This document shows, piece after piece, positions 1-6,665 of a stretch of DNA of 9,621 bases (position 1 is its first letter; each line of letters opens with the position of its first letter). Origin of the DNA: Solirubrobacterales bacterium (GTDB lineage Bacteria; Actinomycetota; Thermoleophilia; Solirubrobacterales; Solirubrobacteraceae); the NCBI GenBank assembly GCA_025964065.1, contig JAOPZO010000008.1, forward strand, positions 1-9,621, in the 5' to 3' direction. The notes under the pieces are model-generated. The model saw only the letters and a list, made by a program, of their open reading frames with translations. It was not told where the DNA came from and searched no databases. Made by a program: the position numbers and the translations under genes.

Positions 1-1381
1 GGCCGTCGACGCCCTCGCCGCGCGCGGCGACCCCGGCGGTCGCGAAGGCGCCGACGGTCCGCCCGAGCGCCACGAGCGACACCTGCACGCGCTCGATCGC
101 GCGGCTCGCGATGTCGTGCGCGGTCTCCTCGTCGGCGTCGATCGCGAGGATCGCGAACTCGTCGCCGCCGTAGCGCGCGACGAGGTCGTAGGGCCGCGTC
201 ACGATGCGGAGCGCCTGTCCGACGCGCCGCAGCACCTCGTCGCCGACGAGGTGCCCCTCACGCTCGGTGACCTGCTTGAAGTCGTCGAGGTCGAGCAGGA
301 CCACCGAGAGGTCCTGGCCCGTGCGCTCGGCGCGCTGGAGCTCCCGCCCGAGCGCCTCCTGCATCGCCGCGTGGTTCAGGCAGCCCGTCAGCCCGTCGGT
401 GCGGGCGGCGAGCGCCAGGCCGGCGGCGGCGTTCGCGTTGCGGCAGGCCGCGGCGGCGATCTCCCCGAACGCCTCGAGCAGCGCGAGGTCCTGCGCCCCG
501 ACGAAGCGCGAGCGGGTGAAGCCGACGGACAGCACGCCGCGGAGCGCGCCGTCCCAGTGCATGGGAACCGCGAGGCAGCTCTGCACGGTGGCGAAGGGGG
601 AGCCGATCGGCGGGCGTGCGATCCGCTGGTAGTCGTTCGTGAGCATCGCCCGGTCCGCGAGCGCGACGCGGCCCGAGATGCCCTCGCCAGGCGCCATCCG
701 CCGTCCGATGTGCTCCTTGGGCAGGCCGATCGCCGCCTCGATGACCAGGGGCTGGTCGCGGCCCCCGATGTACGCCGTGGCCAAGTCCCCACCCAGGATG
801 GACCGGGCCTCGCGGCAGATCGCGTCGAGCACCGCGGGGAGGTCGAGCGTCTCGTTGAGCCGCTTCGCCGCGCGGGCGAGCGCGGCCTGCTGGGCGGTGC
901 GCGCCGCCTGCTCCTCGACGAGCCGGAGCTGCGCGAGCCCACTCGCGGCGGCGGCCGCGAAGCCCACCGCGAGCTCCGCCCGCTCCCCGCGCACGGCGCG
1001 CGCGAGGTCGACGTCCGCGAGCACGAGCAGGTGGTCCGTGCCCTCGCGCGTGCGCATCGGCACCGACAGCGCGAAGCCGGGAGCGAGCCGCATCCCGAGG
1101 AGGCGGCCCAGGCGCTCGAGCTCCGAGCCACGCAGCTCGGAGTAGGGCCGCTGCAGGTTCTCGAGACCCGGGAAACCGTCGATCGGGATGCGCGCCGCCG
1201 CGGGCACCTCGGGGGCGTCGTAGGCGACGACGCGCGCCAGGTGCTCCTGCGGCTCGACGGACAGCAGAAAGACGGAGGAGACGCCGAAGATCTGCCGCGC
1301 CTCGCGCACCAGGGCGGTCTGCACCACCGCGGGGCCGGCCGCGTCGAGCGCCGACGCGAGGAGCCGCGACACGGCATGCAT
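1..1381 (-). CDS. GAF-GGDEF diguanylate cyclase (3' end outside window)
   Basis: Likely makes the second messenger cyclic di-GMP from two GTP. The reading frame is open to the left edge, giving 460 residues. Residues about 8-160 look like a weak first GAF-type sensor region. Residues about 165-318 are a clearer GAF domain (LARAAKRLNETLDL at 168-181, a TAYIGGRDQ strand at 202-210). The GGDEF domain begins at TDGLTG (328-333), followed by LDLDDFK (363-369, metal and GTP site), the inhibitory I-site RPYD (396-399) and an intact GGDEF (405-409). No membrane segment is seen, so a cytoplasmic sensor-cyclase is likely. ATG at 1381 is chosen; AGGAAG lies 13 bases upstream, and in-frame GTG codons at 1408 and 1426 are alternatives. 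Oddity: the Asn of the usual FKxIND motif, which contacts guanine, is Thr372. Family assignment is firm; activity is unproven. Confidence 0.93.
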   Translation of the reverse strand, partial: MHAVSRLLASALDAAGPAVVQTALVREARQIFGVSSVFLLSVEPQEHLARVVAYDAPEVPAAARIPIDGFPGLENLQRPYSELRGSELERLGRLLGMRLAPGFALSVPMRTREGTDHLLVLADVDLARAVRGERAELAVGFAAAAASGLAQLRLVEEQAARTAQQAALARAAKRLNETLDLPAVLDAICREARSILGGDLATAYIGGRDQPLVIEAAIGLPKEHIGRRMAPGEGISGRVALADRAMLTNDYQRIARPPIGSPFATVQSCLAVPMHWDGALRGVLSVGFTRSRFVGAQDLALLEAFGEIAAAACRNANAAAGLALAARTDGLTGCLNHAAMQEALGRELQRAERTGQDLSVVLLDLDDFKQVTEREGHLVGDEVLRRVGQALRIVTRPYDLVARYGGDEFAILAIDADEETAHDIASRAIERVQVSLVALGRTVGAFATAGVAARGEGVDG

Positions 1382-1517
1382 CGCGTCGGCTGCGCTTCCT
1401 GTGTGCACTGGGGTCAAGGCTCGCACGTCCGTCCAGGCCGGCGCGTGAGCCGGGCTCGTTCCACCATCGGCCGGAGGGCCCCGCAGCTTGACCCGGACGC
1501 TCCCGCGCACCGCCGTC

Positions 1518-1523
1518 TAGACT
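1518..1523 (+). promoter_or_regulatory. Putative -10 element for tRNA-Ser
   Basis: TAGACT fits the TAnnnT form of an actinobacterial -10 hexamer and ends 11 bases before the mature tRNA-Ser. A TTGACC hexamer at 1488-1493 resembles a -35 box but lies 24 bases away, too far for a normal sigma-70-type promoter, so only the -10 is called. Confidence 0.35.
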
Positions 1524-1534
1524 GCGCCGCGCAC

Positions 1535-1624
1535 GGAGAGGTGGCCGAGTGGCTGAAGGCGCCCGCCTGCTAAGTGGGTATGGGGGTGAAACCCCCATCG
1601 AGGGTTCGAATCCCTCCCTCTCCG
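1535..1624 (+). tRNA. tRNA-Ser (anticodon GCU)
   Basis: Full class II cloverleaf of 90 nt. The acceptor GGAGAGG (1535-1541) pairs with CCTCTCC (1617-1623), with G1624 as discriminator. The anticodon stem is CCCGC/GTGGG with loop CTGCTAA, putting anticodon GCT at 1569-1571 (reads AGC and AGU serine codons). A long variable arm, TGGGGG/CCCCCA, is typical of tRNA-Ser. The T arm is GAGGG TTCGAAT CCCTC (1600-1616). CCA is not encoded. Confidence 0.97.
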
Positions 1625-1646
1625 CTGTCGAGCCGCGACGCCCCGG

Positions 1647-1662
1647 AGCCCCGCGAGGGGCT
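1647..1662 (+). terminator. Small hairpin between the two tRNAs
   Basis: AGCCCC and GGGGCT pair perfectly around a GCGA tetraloop 22 bases after tRNA-Ser. There is no T tract, so this may be a weak terminator or a processing structure between the tRNAs. A TACCAT hexamer at 1662-1667 overlaps its end and could be a separate -10 for tRNA-Arg. Confidence 0.35.
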
Positions 1663-1684
1663 ACCATGACGCGCTGCGGCACAC

Positions 1685-1758
<74 letters not shown>

Positions 1759-1761
1759 CCT

Positions 1762-1793
1762 GGCGAGACCCCCACCGCCCTGGGGGTTTCGCC
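1762..1793 (+). terminator. Terminator hairpin after tRNA-Arg
   Basis: A 12-bp stem (1762-1773 with 1782-1793, one G-U pair, no mismatch) encloses an 8-base loop starting four bases after the tRNA. A short GTTTCC follows. The stem strength and position fit an intrinsic terminator of the tRNA transcript with a weak U tract. Confidence 0.7.
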
Positions 1794-1869
1794 GTTTCCG
1801 GGGTCGGTCGCACTGCGAGAGCTGCCCTCGCACTGACCCGCCGGACGGGTTCAAAGCTCGCCCGACAGC

Positions 1870-1893
1870 GAGGCCGCGCTTCCGCGCGGCCTC
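1870..1893 (-). terminator. Hairpin after the DUF4396-like gene
   Basis: A perfect 10-bp GC-rich stem (1870-1879 with 1884-1893) with a 4-base loop lies three bases beyond the minus-strand stop at 1897. It lacks a T tract. It could end the minus-strand cluster, or act in both directions between the converging tRNA and protein-gene transcripts. Confidence 0.5.
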
Positions 1894-1896
1894 CCG

Positions 1897-2373
1897 TCAC
1901 ATGTCCGAGTCCCTCAGCCGGGGCCGCCGCCGCGGCCGCCGCGGGGGTTGCCCATGCCGCCCATCATCATCCAGACCATCGCGCCCATCATCAGCACGCA
2001 GGGCAGCGCGAAGAGCAGCACGGAGGCATGAGTGACGAGGGCGAGGATGACTGCGACGGCGACGAGCGCCGCGCAGCCGTACATGCCGACGTCGGACGCC
2101 CACGAGGTGGGCGACCGCGGAAGCCGCGCCGCCCGCCAGTCCGCCGGCGGCGACCGGCGGCGTGCTGCACGGGCGACCCCAGCGCGCGTCGAGGACGACA
2201 GCCAGCGGCCCGAGGTAGAGCGCGGCCACCGGCCAGACGACGTCCAGCGTCTTGCCGGACTGTCGGCGTCCGTTGACGAACACGTCATAGGCGATGAGCA
2301 CCGCGCAGACCACGGTCAGCGCCGCCCACGTCCATGACAACGCCGTCAGCCACTGCGGAACGTCCATCGTCAT
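1897..2373 (-). pseudogene. DUF4396-like membrane protein, shortened and probably frameshifted
   Basis: The first 68 residues look genuine: a TM helix at about 7-32 (WLTALSWTWAALTVVCAVLI), then VVWPVAALYLGPLAV at 45-59 and RWGRP at 64-68, the pattern of DUF4396-family integral membrane proteins. Beyond residue about 92 this frame turns Arg-rich and non-membrane. A second frame picks up at once with DVGMYGCAAL and more hydrophobic helices (separate entry, 1914-2084). Family members are usually longer and carry a central Cys/His-bearing block (HCGAGCTLGD type) between these parts; it is absent here. The simplest reading is an internal deletion plus a one-base shift near 2087-2105. Alternatives are a sequencing error or two small overlapping genes. 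ATG 2373 follows an in-frame TGA; ATG 2367 is a second option. No clear ribosome site is seen. Function of the family is unknown. Confidence 0.6.
1914..2084 (-). CDS. Small hydrophobic Met/Gly-rich membrane protein, or C-terminal part of the DUF4396-like gene
   Basis: 56 residues starting MYGCAALVAV, with one or two hydrophobic segments (about 3-18 and 22-41), a methionine-rich stretch (VLMMGAMVWMMMGGM at 30-44) and a Gly/Arg/Pro tail. It is read in a different frame from the DUF4396-like start and overlaps it fully. Two readings compete. As a stand-alone gene it resembles the tiny membrane proteins often seen near metal-handling genes, but ATG 2084 has no convincing ribosome site. As the displaced end of the DUF4396-like gene, DVGMYGCAAL matches the family's late VGMYGWMAL-like segment. 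The second reading seems slightly better. Confidence 0.45.
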   Translation of the reverse strand: MYGCAALVAVAVILALVTHASVLLFALPCVLMMGAMVWMMMGGMGNPRGGRGGGPG

Positions 2374-2390
2374 GCCGTCGGTCCATCGCG

Positions 2391-2417
2391 CCGTTGTTCA
2401 TGCGTTCACCGTTGTTC
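2391..2417 (-). repeat. Two 9-bp direct repeats upstream of the DUF4396-like gene
   Basis: CCGTTGTTC occurs at 2391-2399 and again at 2409-2417 on the plus strand, 18 bases start to start, in the 110-base gap between the beta-propeller gene and the DUF4396-like gene. It could be a tandem regulator site, but two short copies may be chance. Confidence 0.35.
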
Positions 2418-2442
2418 GAGTCGGATCGGGCTTCCTCGACTG

Positions 2443-2467
2443 GGTGCAGCCGCTGCGCAGCTCCACC
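2443..2467 (-). terminator. Weak hairpin after the beta-propeller lipoprotein gene
   Basis: GGTGCAGC (2443-2450) pairs with GCTCCACC (2460-2467) with one mismatch and a 9-base loop, starting 17 bases past the TGA at 2484. There is no T tract, so termination is uncertain. Confidence 0.25.
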
Positions 2468-2483
2468 TCCCGCGGACGCCGCG

Positions 2484-3389
2484 TCACGTTCGGGCCCGCA
2501 GCTTCCAGGTCTGTCCGCCGTCAACGGAGCTGCGGACCGTATTGTCGCCGAGCGCGGCCAGCAGCTCTGTTCCATGGGAGCCGAAGGCGACAGGCCGGCC
2601 GCCGGTGTTGCCGACCTCCTTCCAGCTGCGCCCCCCGTCCGTGCTGCTGTGGACGTCGCCCCCGCCGCGGACGAGCACGAGCGCCTCCTCGGTCCAGGCG
2701 AGCAGTCCGACCATCCGGGCGTCCTGGGGCCGCCAGCCCTTGCCGCCGTCGGTGGAGACCGCGGTGCCCTCCGACCCGGAAGCGACGACGTGCTGTGAAT
2801 TCGTCGGGTCGATCGCCAGGTCGAGCAGCGAGCCGGGCGGGGTGCGCTGCTGCCAACGACGGCCGGCGTCACCGGACACCATCAGCGCGCCGTCGGAGGC
2901 GTTGACGCCGTAGACGGTCCGCCCGGATGCGCGCAGCACGTGGAAGTCGGCTTCCCCGAGCAGGGAGATCGGCTTCCAGCTGCGGCCGGCGTCCTGGGAA
3001 TCGATGAGTCCCAGCAGCGGCGGCAGCTTGTCGCGGGGGTCGGGGTGGCCCGAACCGAGGAAGCGGTCGGGTCCGATGACGGTGAAGCCCATGGTGTCCT
3101 GGCGGCGATCCCCGACCGGGCGGGCCTGCTTCTCGCCCGCAGCGGCCCGCAGCAGCCCGTGATGCGTGGCGATGATCAGCGCGTCGTCGGCGGGGTTCAC
3201 ACCCAGGCCGTGGACGTGAGAGACCGTCGCCGACGCGGCGGTCGTCGAGACCGTCGGCGCGGCCACTCCGGTGACGTCGTCTTCGCCGCAGCCGACGACC
3301 GCGAGAGCCACGGCGGCGGCCGCCGCCGCCGCGGTCATCCCCCGGCGACCCCCGACGCCAGGGGCTCGAGCTCCCGTCGCCCGGCCCAT
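2484..3389 (-). CDS. Exported five-Asp-box beta-propeller lipoprotein (F510_1955-type glycosylhydrolase-like)
   Basis: 301 residues. A signal peptide with RR at 15-16, a run of alanines and lipobox AVVGC (Cys34) marks a lipoprotein anchored outside the membrane. The mature part starts HVHGLGVN (58-65) and carries five BNR/Asp-box repeats of form SxDxGxxW at 131-138, 172-179, 212-219, 249-256 and 288-295, one per propeller blade. This fits the F510_1955 glycosylhydrolase-like family and, more loosely, sialidase or sortilin-like propellers. Asp boxes are structural, and I see no catalytic set that proves sugar hydrolysis. ATG 3389 overlaps the DUF305 stop as TGATG, with no separate ribosome site, so the two are translationally coupled. 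GTG 3392 directly before is an alternative start. Confidence 0.85.
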   Translation of the reverse strand: MGRATGARAPGVGGRRGMTAAAAAAAVALAVVGCGEDDVTGVAAPTVSTTAASATVSHVHGLGVNPADDALIIATHHGLLRAAAGEKQARPVGDRRQDTMGFTVIGPDRFLGSGHPDPRDKLPPLLGLIDSQDAGRSWKPISLLGEADFHVLRASGRTVYGVNASDGALMVSGDAGRRWQQRTPPGSLLDLAIDPTNSQHVVASGSEGTAVSTDGGKGWRPQDARMVGLLAWTEEALVLVRGGGDVHSSTDGGRSWKEVGNTGGRPVAFGSHGTELLAALGDNTVRSSVDGGQTWKLRART

Positions 3390-3919
3390 CACAGCTGCTC
3401 GCGCATGGCGCGGATCTCGCGCTCCTGCGCGTCGATGATCTCCTGGGCCAGCGCCCGCAGCTCCGGATCCTCGCCCTCGGCCAGCTCGGTCTTGGCCATC
3501 GCAACGGCACTGCTGTGATGCGGCAGCATCATCTCGAGGAACGCCCGGTCGAACGGGTCGGCACGCTCCAGGGCGGCGGTGTCCTCGCCCATGCCCATCG
3601 CGCCGTGCCCGCCGCCGAGCGTGCCCTTCTTCACGCCGGCATCGGCAAGCTCCTCGTCCTCGGCTCGCAGTTCGGCTACTTCCTCGCCCTGCGTGCGGAT
3701 GATGTCCTCCGCGAGCTCCTTGACGAACGGGCTCTGCCCGCGCTCCTGCGCGATCTTGGCCATCTCGATCGCGTCCAGGTGGTGCGGGATCATCTCGGCG
3801 ACGAACGCGCGGTCCGTGCCGTTGCCGGCAGCCGAGTCGCCGGGGTCGTCGTCGCCGCAGCCGGCAACGGTCAGGGCACCGGCGGCGACGAGCGCAGCCA
3901 GGGTCGTGTGCATCTTCAT
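3389..3919 (-). CDS. DUF305 lipoprotein
   Basis: 176 residues. The signal peptide MKMHTTLAALVAAGALTVAGC has a lipobox with acylated Cys21, followed by an acidic linker. The DUF305 fold is shown by its two repeats: MIPHHLDAIEMA (43-54, His46-His47) and MLPHHSSAVAMA (131-142, His134-His135), each with His-His and nearby Met. Between them is a Gly/His/Met-rich loop (GGGHGAMGMGE, 102-112). The ferritin-like DUF305 family includes the cyanobacterial periplasmic copper-binding protein CopM, so copper binding is plausible here but not shown. ATG 3919 is fixed by AGGAG five bases upstream. The stop overlaps the start of the propeller gene (TGATG). Confidence 0.92.
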   Translation of the reverse strand: MKMHTTLAALVAAGALTVAGCGDDDPGDSAAGNGTDRAFVAEMIPHHLDAIEMAKIAQERGQSPFVKELAEDIIRTQGEEVAELRAEDEELADAGVKKGTLGGGHGAMGMGEDTAALERADPFDRAFLEMMLPHHSSAVAMAKTELAEGEDPELRALAQEIIDAQEREIRAMREQL

Positions 3920-3923
3920 GGGG

Positions 3924-3932
3924 TCTCCTCTT
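3924..3932 (-). promoter_or_regulatory. Strong ribosome binding site of the DUF305 gene
   Basis: AAGAGGAGA on the minus strand, with AGGAG five bases before ATG 3919. It rules out the longer in-frame extension reaching to 4237, which lacks such a site and has non-coding composition. Confidence 0.8.
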
Positions 3933-4007
3933 GGGGTGCGTGCGGAAGGTGATCGGGCGTGGCCGGGCGTGCGGCGCCGTGCGGGCGCGCAGCAGCTCGG
4001 CTGCCGA

Positions 4008-4364
4008 TCAACGACGCGAGACGCAGAGCAGGAGCAGCAGCTCAGGCCCGCCGCGAGCACGAGCGAGCGGAGCCTCGATCGCGAAGGCCGGCGACGCAGG
4101 AGGCATCGGCGGCCGCGGGTGCCAGCGGCCCAGGGCCCAGGCGCCGAGGGCGACGGCGACGATCGCCGCGCCGACGGCGGTGAACGCGGCGAGGCACATC
4201 TCCGCGACCGCAGCGGTGCCCGTCCCCGTCTCGTCATGGCCGTGGCTCATGGCCATCCCGCTGTGGTGCGCGGAGATCGCCATCGCGCACACGAGCACGG
4301 CGGCGAGGGCCGTGAGGCGGTGACGCTGACGGTGAAGCTCGCGTCGAATGGCGATCGGACCCAC
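4008..4364 (-). CDS. DUF6153-like small membrane protein with His/Met-rich loop
   Basis: 118 residues. A basic N-terminus is followed by a TM helix at about 17-32, a short extracytoplasmic loop AHHSGMAMSHGHDETG (32-47), a second TM helix at about 54-78 (MCLAAFTAVGAAIVAVALGAW within it), a Pro-rich stretch and a C-terminus GGPELLLLLCVSRR. This layout matches DUF6153 proteins of actinobacteria, whose function is unknown. Four His and two Met in the loop, with Cys57 at the start of helix 2, could bind copper or another soft metal (inference). GTG 4364 is the start: TACTCT lies six bases before it, so the mRNA is probably leaderless, and GAGG is too close to act as a normal ribosome site. The DUF305 gene follows after 88 bases. 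Confidence 0.75.
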   Translation of the reverse strand: MGPIAIRRELHRQRHRLTALAAVLVCAMAISAHHSGMAMSHGHDETGTGTAAVAEMCLAAFTAVGAAIVAVALGAWALGRWHPRPPMPPASPAFAIEAPLARARGGPELLLLLCVSRR

Positions 4365-4370
4365 TGCCTC

Positions 4371-4376
4371 AGAGTA
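4371..4376 (-). promoter_or_regulatory. -10 element for a leaderless DUF6153-like transcript
   Basis: TACTCT on the minus strand ends six bases before GTG 4364, the spacing at which transcription would begin at or next to the start codon. The same hexamer and spacing occur before arsR. No good -35 match is seen. Confidence 0.5.
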
Positions 4377-4509
4377 CGCCGGGAGGACGAGCGCCGGATC
4401 AGGCGGGCACCCCGCTGGACGCGGGCGCCCAGCAGCTCGAGGGAACCCCGCACGGCCCGCAACCGCCGCAGCATGCCGACACCCGTGGTGTCATCGCGGG
4501 GGCCCGCCT

Positions 4510-4531
4510 GGAGCTCCTCGGTGTGAGCTCC
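4510..4531 (-). terminator. Hairpin after the MMPL gene
   Basis: A 7-bp stem (GGAGCTC with GAGCTCC, 8-base loop) begins five bases past the MMPL stop at 4536. There is no T tract. It may end or attenuate the arsR operon before the DUF6153-like gene, which has its own promoter-like element. Confidence 0.4.
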
Positions 4532-4535
4532 CTGA

Positions 4536-6665
4536 TCAGTGGCCGAAGCGGATGTCGGGCAGGACGCGACGCAGCCAGCGGGGCGCCCACCAGCCCGCCG
4601 GTCCGAGCAGTCGCATGACGGCCGGCATGAGCACGAGGCGGACGAGCGCGGCGTCGACGAGGACGGCGACGCCGAGGATCACGCCCATCTCCTTGGGGGG
4701 CAGCGGGCCGGACAGGGCGAACGTGAAGAAGACGGCGACCATGACGCCGGCCGCGGCGGTGATCACCCGGCCGGAGCGGGCGATGCCCTCGACCGTCGCG
4801 ATCCGTGCGTCGCCCGTGCGGTCCCAGTGCTCCTTGGCGCTCGCCAGCAGGAAGACCGTGTAGTCCATGCCGAGCGCGAAGAGCATCGCGAAGAAGAACA
4901 CAGGCGCCCAGGCGTCGAGGTAGCCCTGAGGTTCGAAGCCGAGCAGGTCGGCACCGACGCCGTCCTGGAAGATCCACTTGGCAACGCCGAAGGCGGCGAG
5001 CGTCGCCAGGACGTTGAGTGCCACGCCGACCAGCGCGAGGAGCGGAGCCTGCAGGGCGACGAGCAGCAGCACGAAGCCGAGCACCAGCACGGTCCCGATC
5101 ACGAACGGGGTGCGTTCTCCCAGCACCTGCTCGAGGTCGTGGTTCTCGGCCACGGCGCCGCCGAGGAGCGCGCCGGCAGGCAGGGCGTCGCGCACCCGGT
5201 CGATGGTGGTGCGCACGCCGTCGTCCGACGGGCCGCTGACCGGGACGGCCTGCAGAAGACTGTCGCCGGCTGCCTCTTGGCTTGGCAGCACGCGGGCGAT
5301 GCCGGGATCACGCTCGAGCAGCGCCGTGGCCCGCCCCGCGTCTGCCCGCGCGGTCACGACCTGCAGCGTTCCCGGTGCGCCTTCGCCGAACGAGCGCTGG
5401 ACCTGCTCGTAGCCCTGGCGGGAGCCGTCCTCTGCGGGGACGACGGCGATCGACGGCATGCCCGTGTCGAGCTGACCGACGGGCCACGCGAGCGCGGTCA
5501 GCGCGAGCAGCCCCGCGAGCAGGAAGCGCCCAGGGCGTCGCCATCCGAGCTGCGCCCAGCGCCCGAGCCGTGCGGAGCGCTGGTCGCCCTTGACCAGCCA
5601 CGGCGTGGCGAAGCGATCGACCCGCGAGCCTCGCCGCGCCAGCACCGCGGGCAGCAGGCTCAACGACGCGGCCAGGACGAACGCGACGGCGACCATGATC
5701 CCGACCGCCATCGAGCGGAACGCCGGGCTCGGCACCAGCAGGACCGCCGACAACGCGATGAGCACGGTCACCCCGGAGAAGAGCACCGCCTTACCCGCGG
5801 TCTCCATCGTCGAGATGACGGCTTCGGTGGGGCCGAGCCCCTCGACGTGCAGCGCCTGGCGGAAGCGCGCGACGATGAAGAGCGCGTAGTCGATCCCGAG
5901 CGCGAGTGCGAACATCAGCGCGAAGTTCATGGCCCAGATCGAGATGTCGAACAGCTGCGCGCCGAGGAACAACACGCCGGCGGCCGAGACCAGGCCGACC
6001 ATGGTGAGCATCAGCGGGAGCCCGGCCGCCACGAGCGAGCCGAAGGCCAGCAGCAGGATCGTCAGCGTCACGGGCCAGGAGATGAGCTCGGACTTCAGCA
6101 TCGCCGAGCGGTTTGCCTCGTTGAAGTCCGACCACATCCCGGGCGCGCCGGCGACATCCACCGCCACGTTCCGCGTCGGGGCGTCGGCCAGCTGCTTCTT
6201 GAGGTCGTCGGCCGCGCGGACCATGTCGTCGGGTGCCGCCGCGGCGCCGGCGAGGACGATCGCCGTCCGGCCGTCGGGCGTCAGCGACGAGCCCGCCCGC
6301 GGCGGAATGACGTGCGAGACCCGGTCATCGCGGCGGAGCGTGTCCTGCACCGCCGGAAGTGCCGCACGAACCGCGCTCGCGTCCTGGCCGGAGACGACGA
6401 CCTGGAGCGCGTAGCTCCCCTGGCCGTCGAACGCCGCGTCGATGCGGTCTCGCGCTTCGACGGACTCCGAGCCCGACGCCTCCCATCCTGCCCCCGAGAG
6501 CGCCTTCTCCACCCCCGGAGCGAGGGCGCCGAGGCCGAGCGCCACGACGACCCAGGCAAGGATGACCCCACGGGCGTGGGCGGCGGCGAACCGGCCGACG
6601 CGCCCCATCGGCCCGGTCCGAGCGGGTGCCGAGGTGTTTCCGCGCGGCGCCGAAGCGGCATTCAT
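4536..6665 (-). CDS. MMPL/RND-family membrane transporter
   Basis: 709 residues, a typical length for short actinobacterial MMPL exporters, which use the proton gradient to move lipids, drugs or other envelope compounds outward. TM1 is at about 31-50, followed by a first extracytoplasmic domain (about 55-195), a TM bundle from about 195 to 345, a second domain (about 395-518) and a second TM bundle (about 519-690). The proton-relay Asp-Tyr pairs are intact: ALGIDYALF (Asp259-Tyr260) in TM4 and ALGMDYTVF (Asp601-Tyr602) in TM10. ATG 6665 is chosen because it overlaps the preceding stop as ATGA; a longer frame to 6866 exists but covers the upstream gene and has Arg-rich, non-coding content. Third gene of the arsR operon, so probably repressed by ArsR. 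Substrate unknown. Confidence 0.93.
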   Translation of the reverse strand: MNAASAPRGNTSAPARTGPMGRVGRFAAAHARGVILAWVVVALGLGALAPGVEKALSGAGWEASGSESVEARDRIDAAFDGQGSYALQVVVSGQDASAVRAALPAVQDTLRRDDRVSHVIPPRAGSSLTPDGRTAIVLAGAAAAPDDMVRAADDLKKQLADAPTRNVAVDVAGAPGMWSDFNEANRSAMLKSELISWPVTLTILLLAFGSLVAAGLPLMLTMVGLVSAAGVLFLGAQLFDISIWAMNFALMFALALGIDYALFIVARFRQALHVEGLGPTEAVISTMETAGKAVLFSGVTVLIALSAVLLVPSPAFRSMAVGIMVAVAFVLAASLSLLPAVLARRGSRVDRFATPWLVKGDQRSARLGRWAQLGWRRPGRFLLAGLLALTALAWPVGQLDTGMPSIAVVPAEDGSRQGYEQVQRSFGEGAPGTLQVVTARADAGRATALLERDPGIARVLPSQEAAGDSLLQAVPVSGPSDDGVRTTIDRVRDALPAGALLGGAVAENHDLEQVLGERTPFVIGTVLVLGFVLLLVALQAPLLALVGVALNVLATLAAFGVAKWIFQDGVGADLLGFEPQGYLDAWAPVFFFAMLFALGMDYTVFLLASAKEHWDRTGDARIATVEGIARSGRVITAAAGVMVAVFFTFALSGPLPPKEMGVILGVAVLVDAALVRLVLMPAVMRLLGPAGWWAPRWLRRVLPDIRFGH

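Noticed and set aside
1488..1523. TTGACC and TAGACT as a complete promoter for tRNA-Ser
   Set aside because: The 24-base spacer is too long for a standard promoter; only the -10 is kept.
116..1573. Plus-strand open frame of 485 codons ending in GEVAEWLKAPAC
   Set aside because: Antisense to the cyclase gene with Arg/Glu/Ala-rich filler; its end is the translated tRNA-Ser sequence.
1801..1852. Competing hairpins (GGGTC/GACCC, TGCGAG/CTCGCA, ACCCG/CGGGT) after the tRNA-Arg terminator
   Set aside because: Mutually exclusive short stems in GC-rich DNA with no gene downstream on that strand; no riboswitch or ncRNA signature seen.
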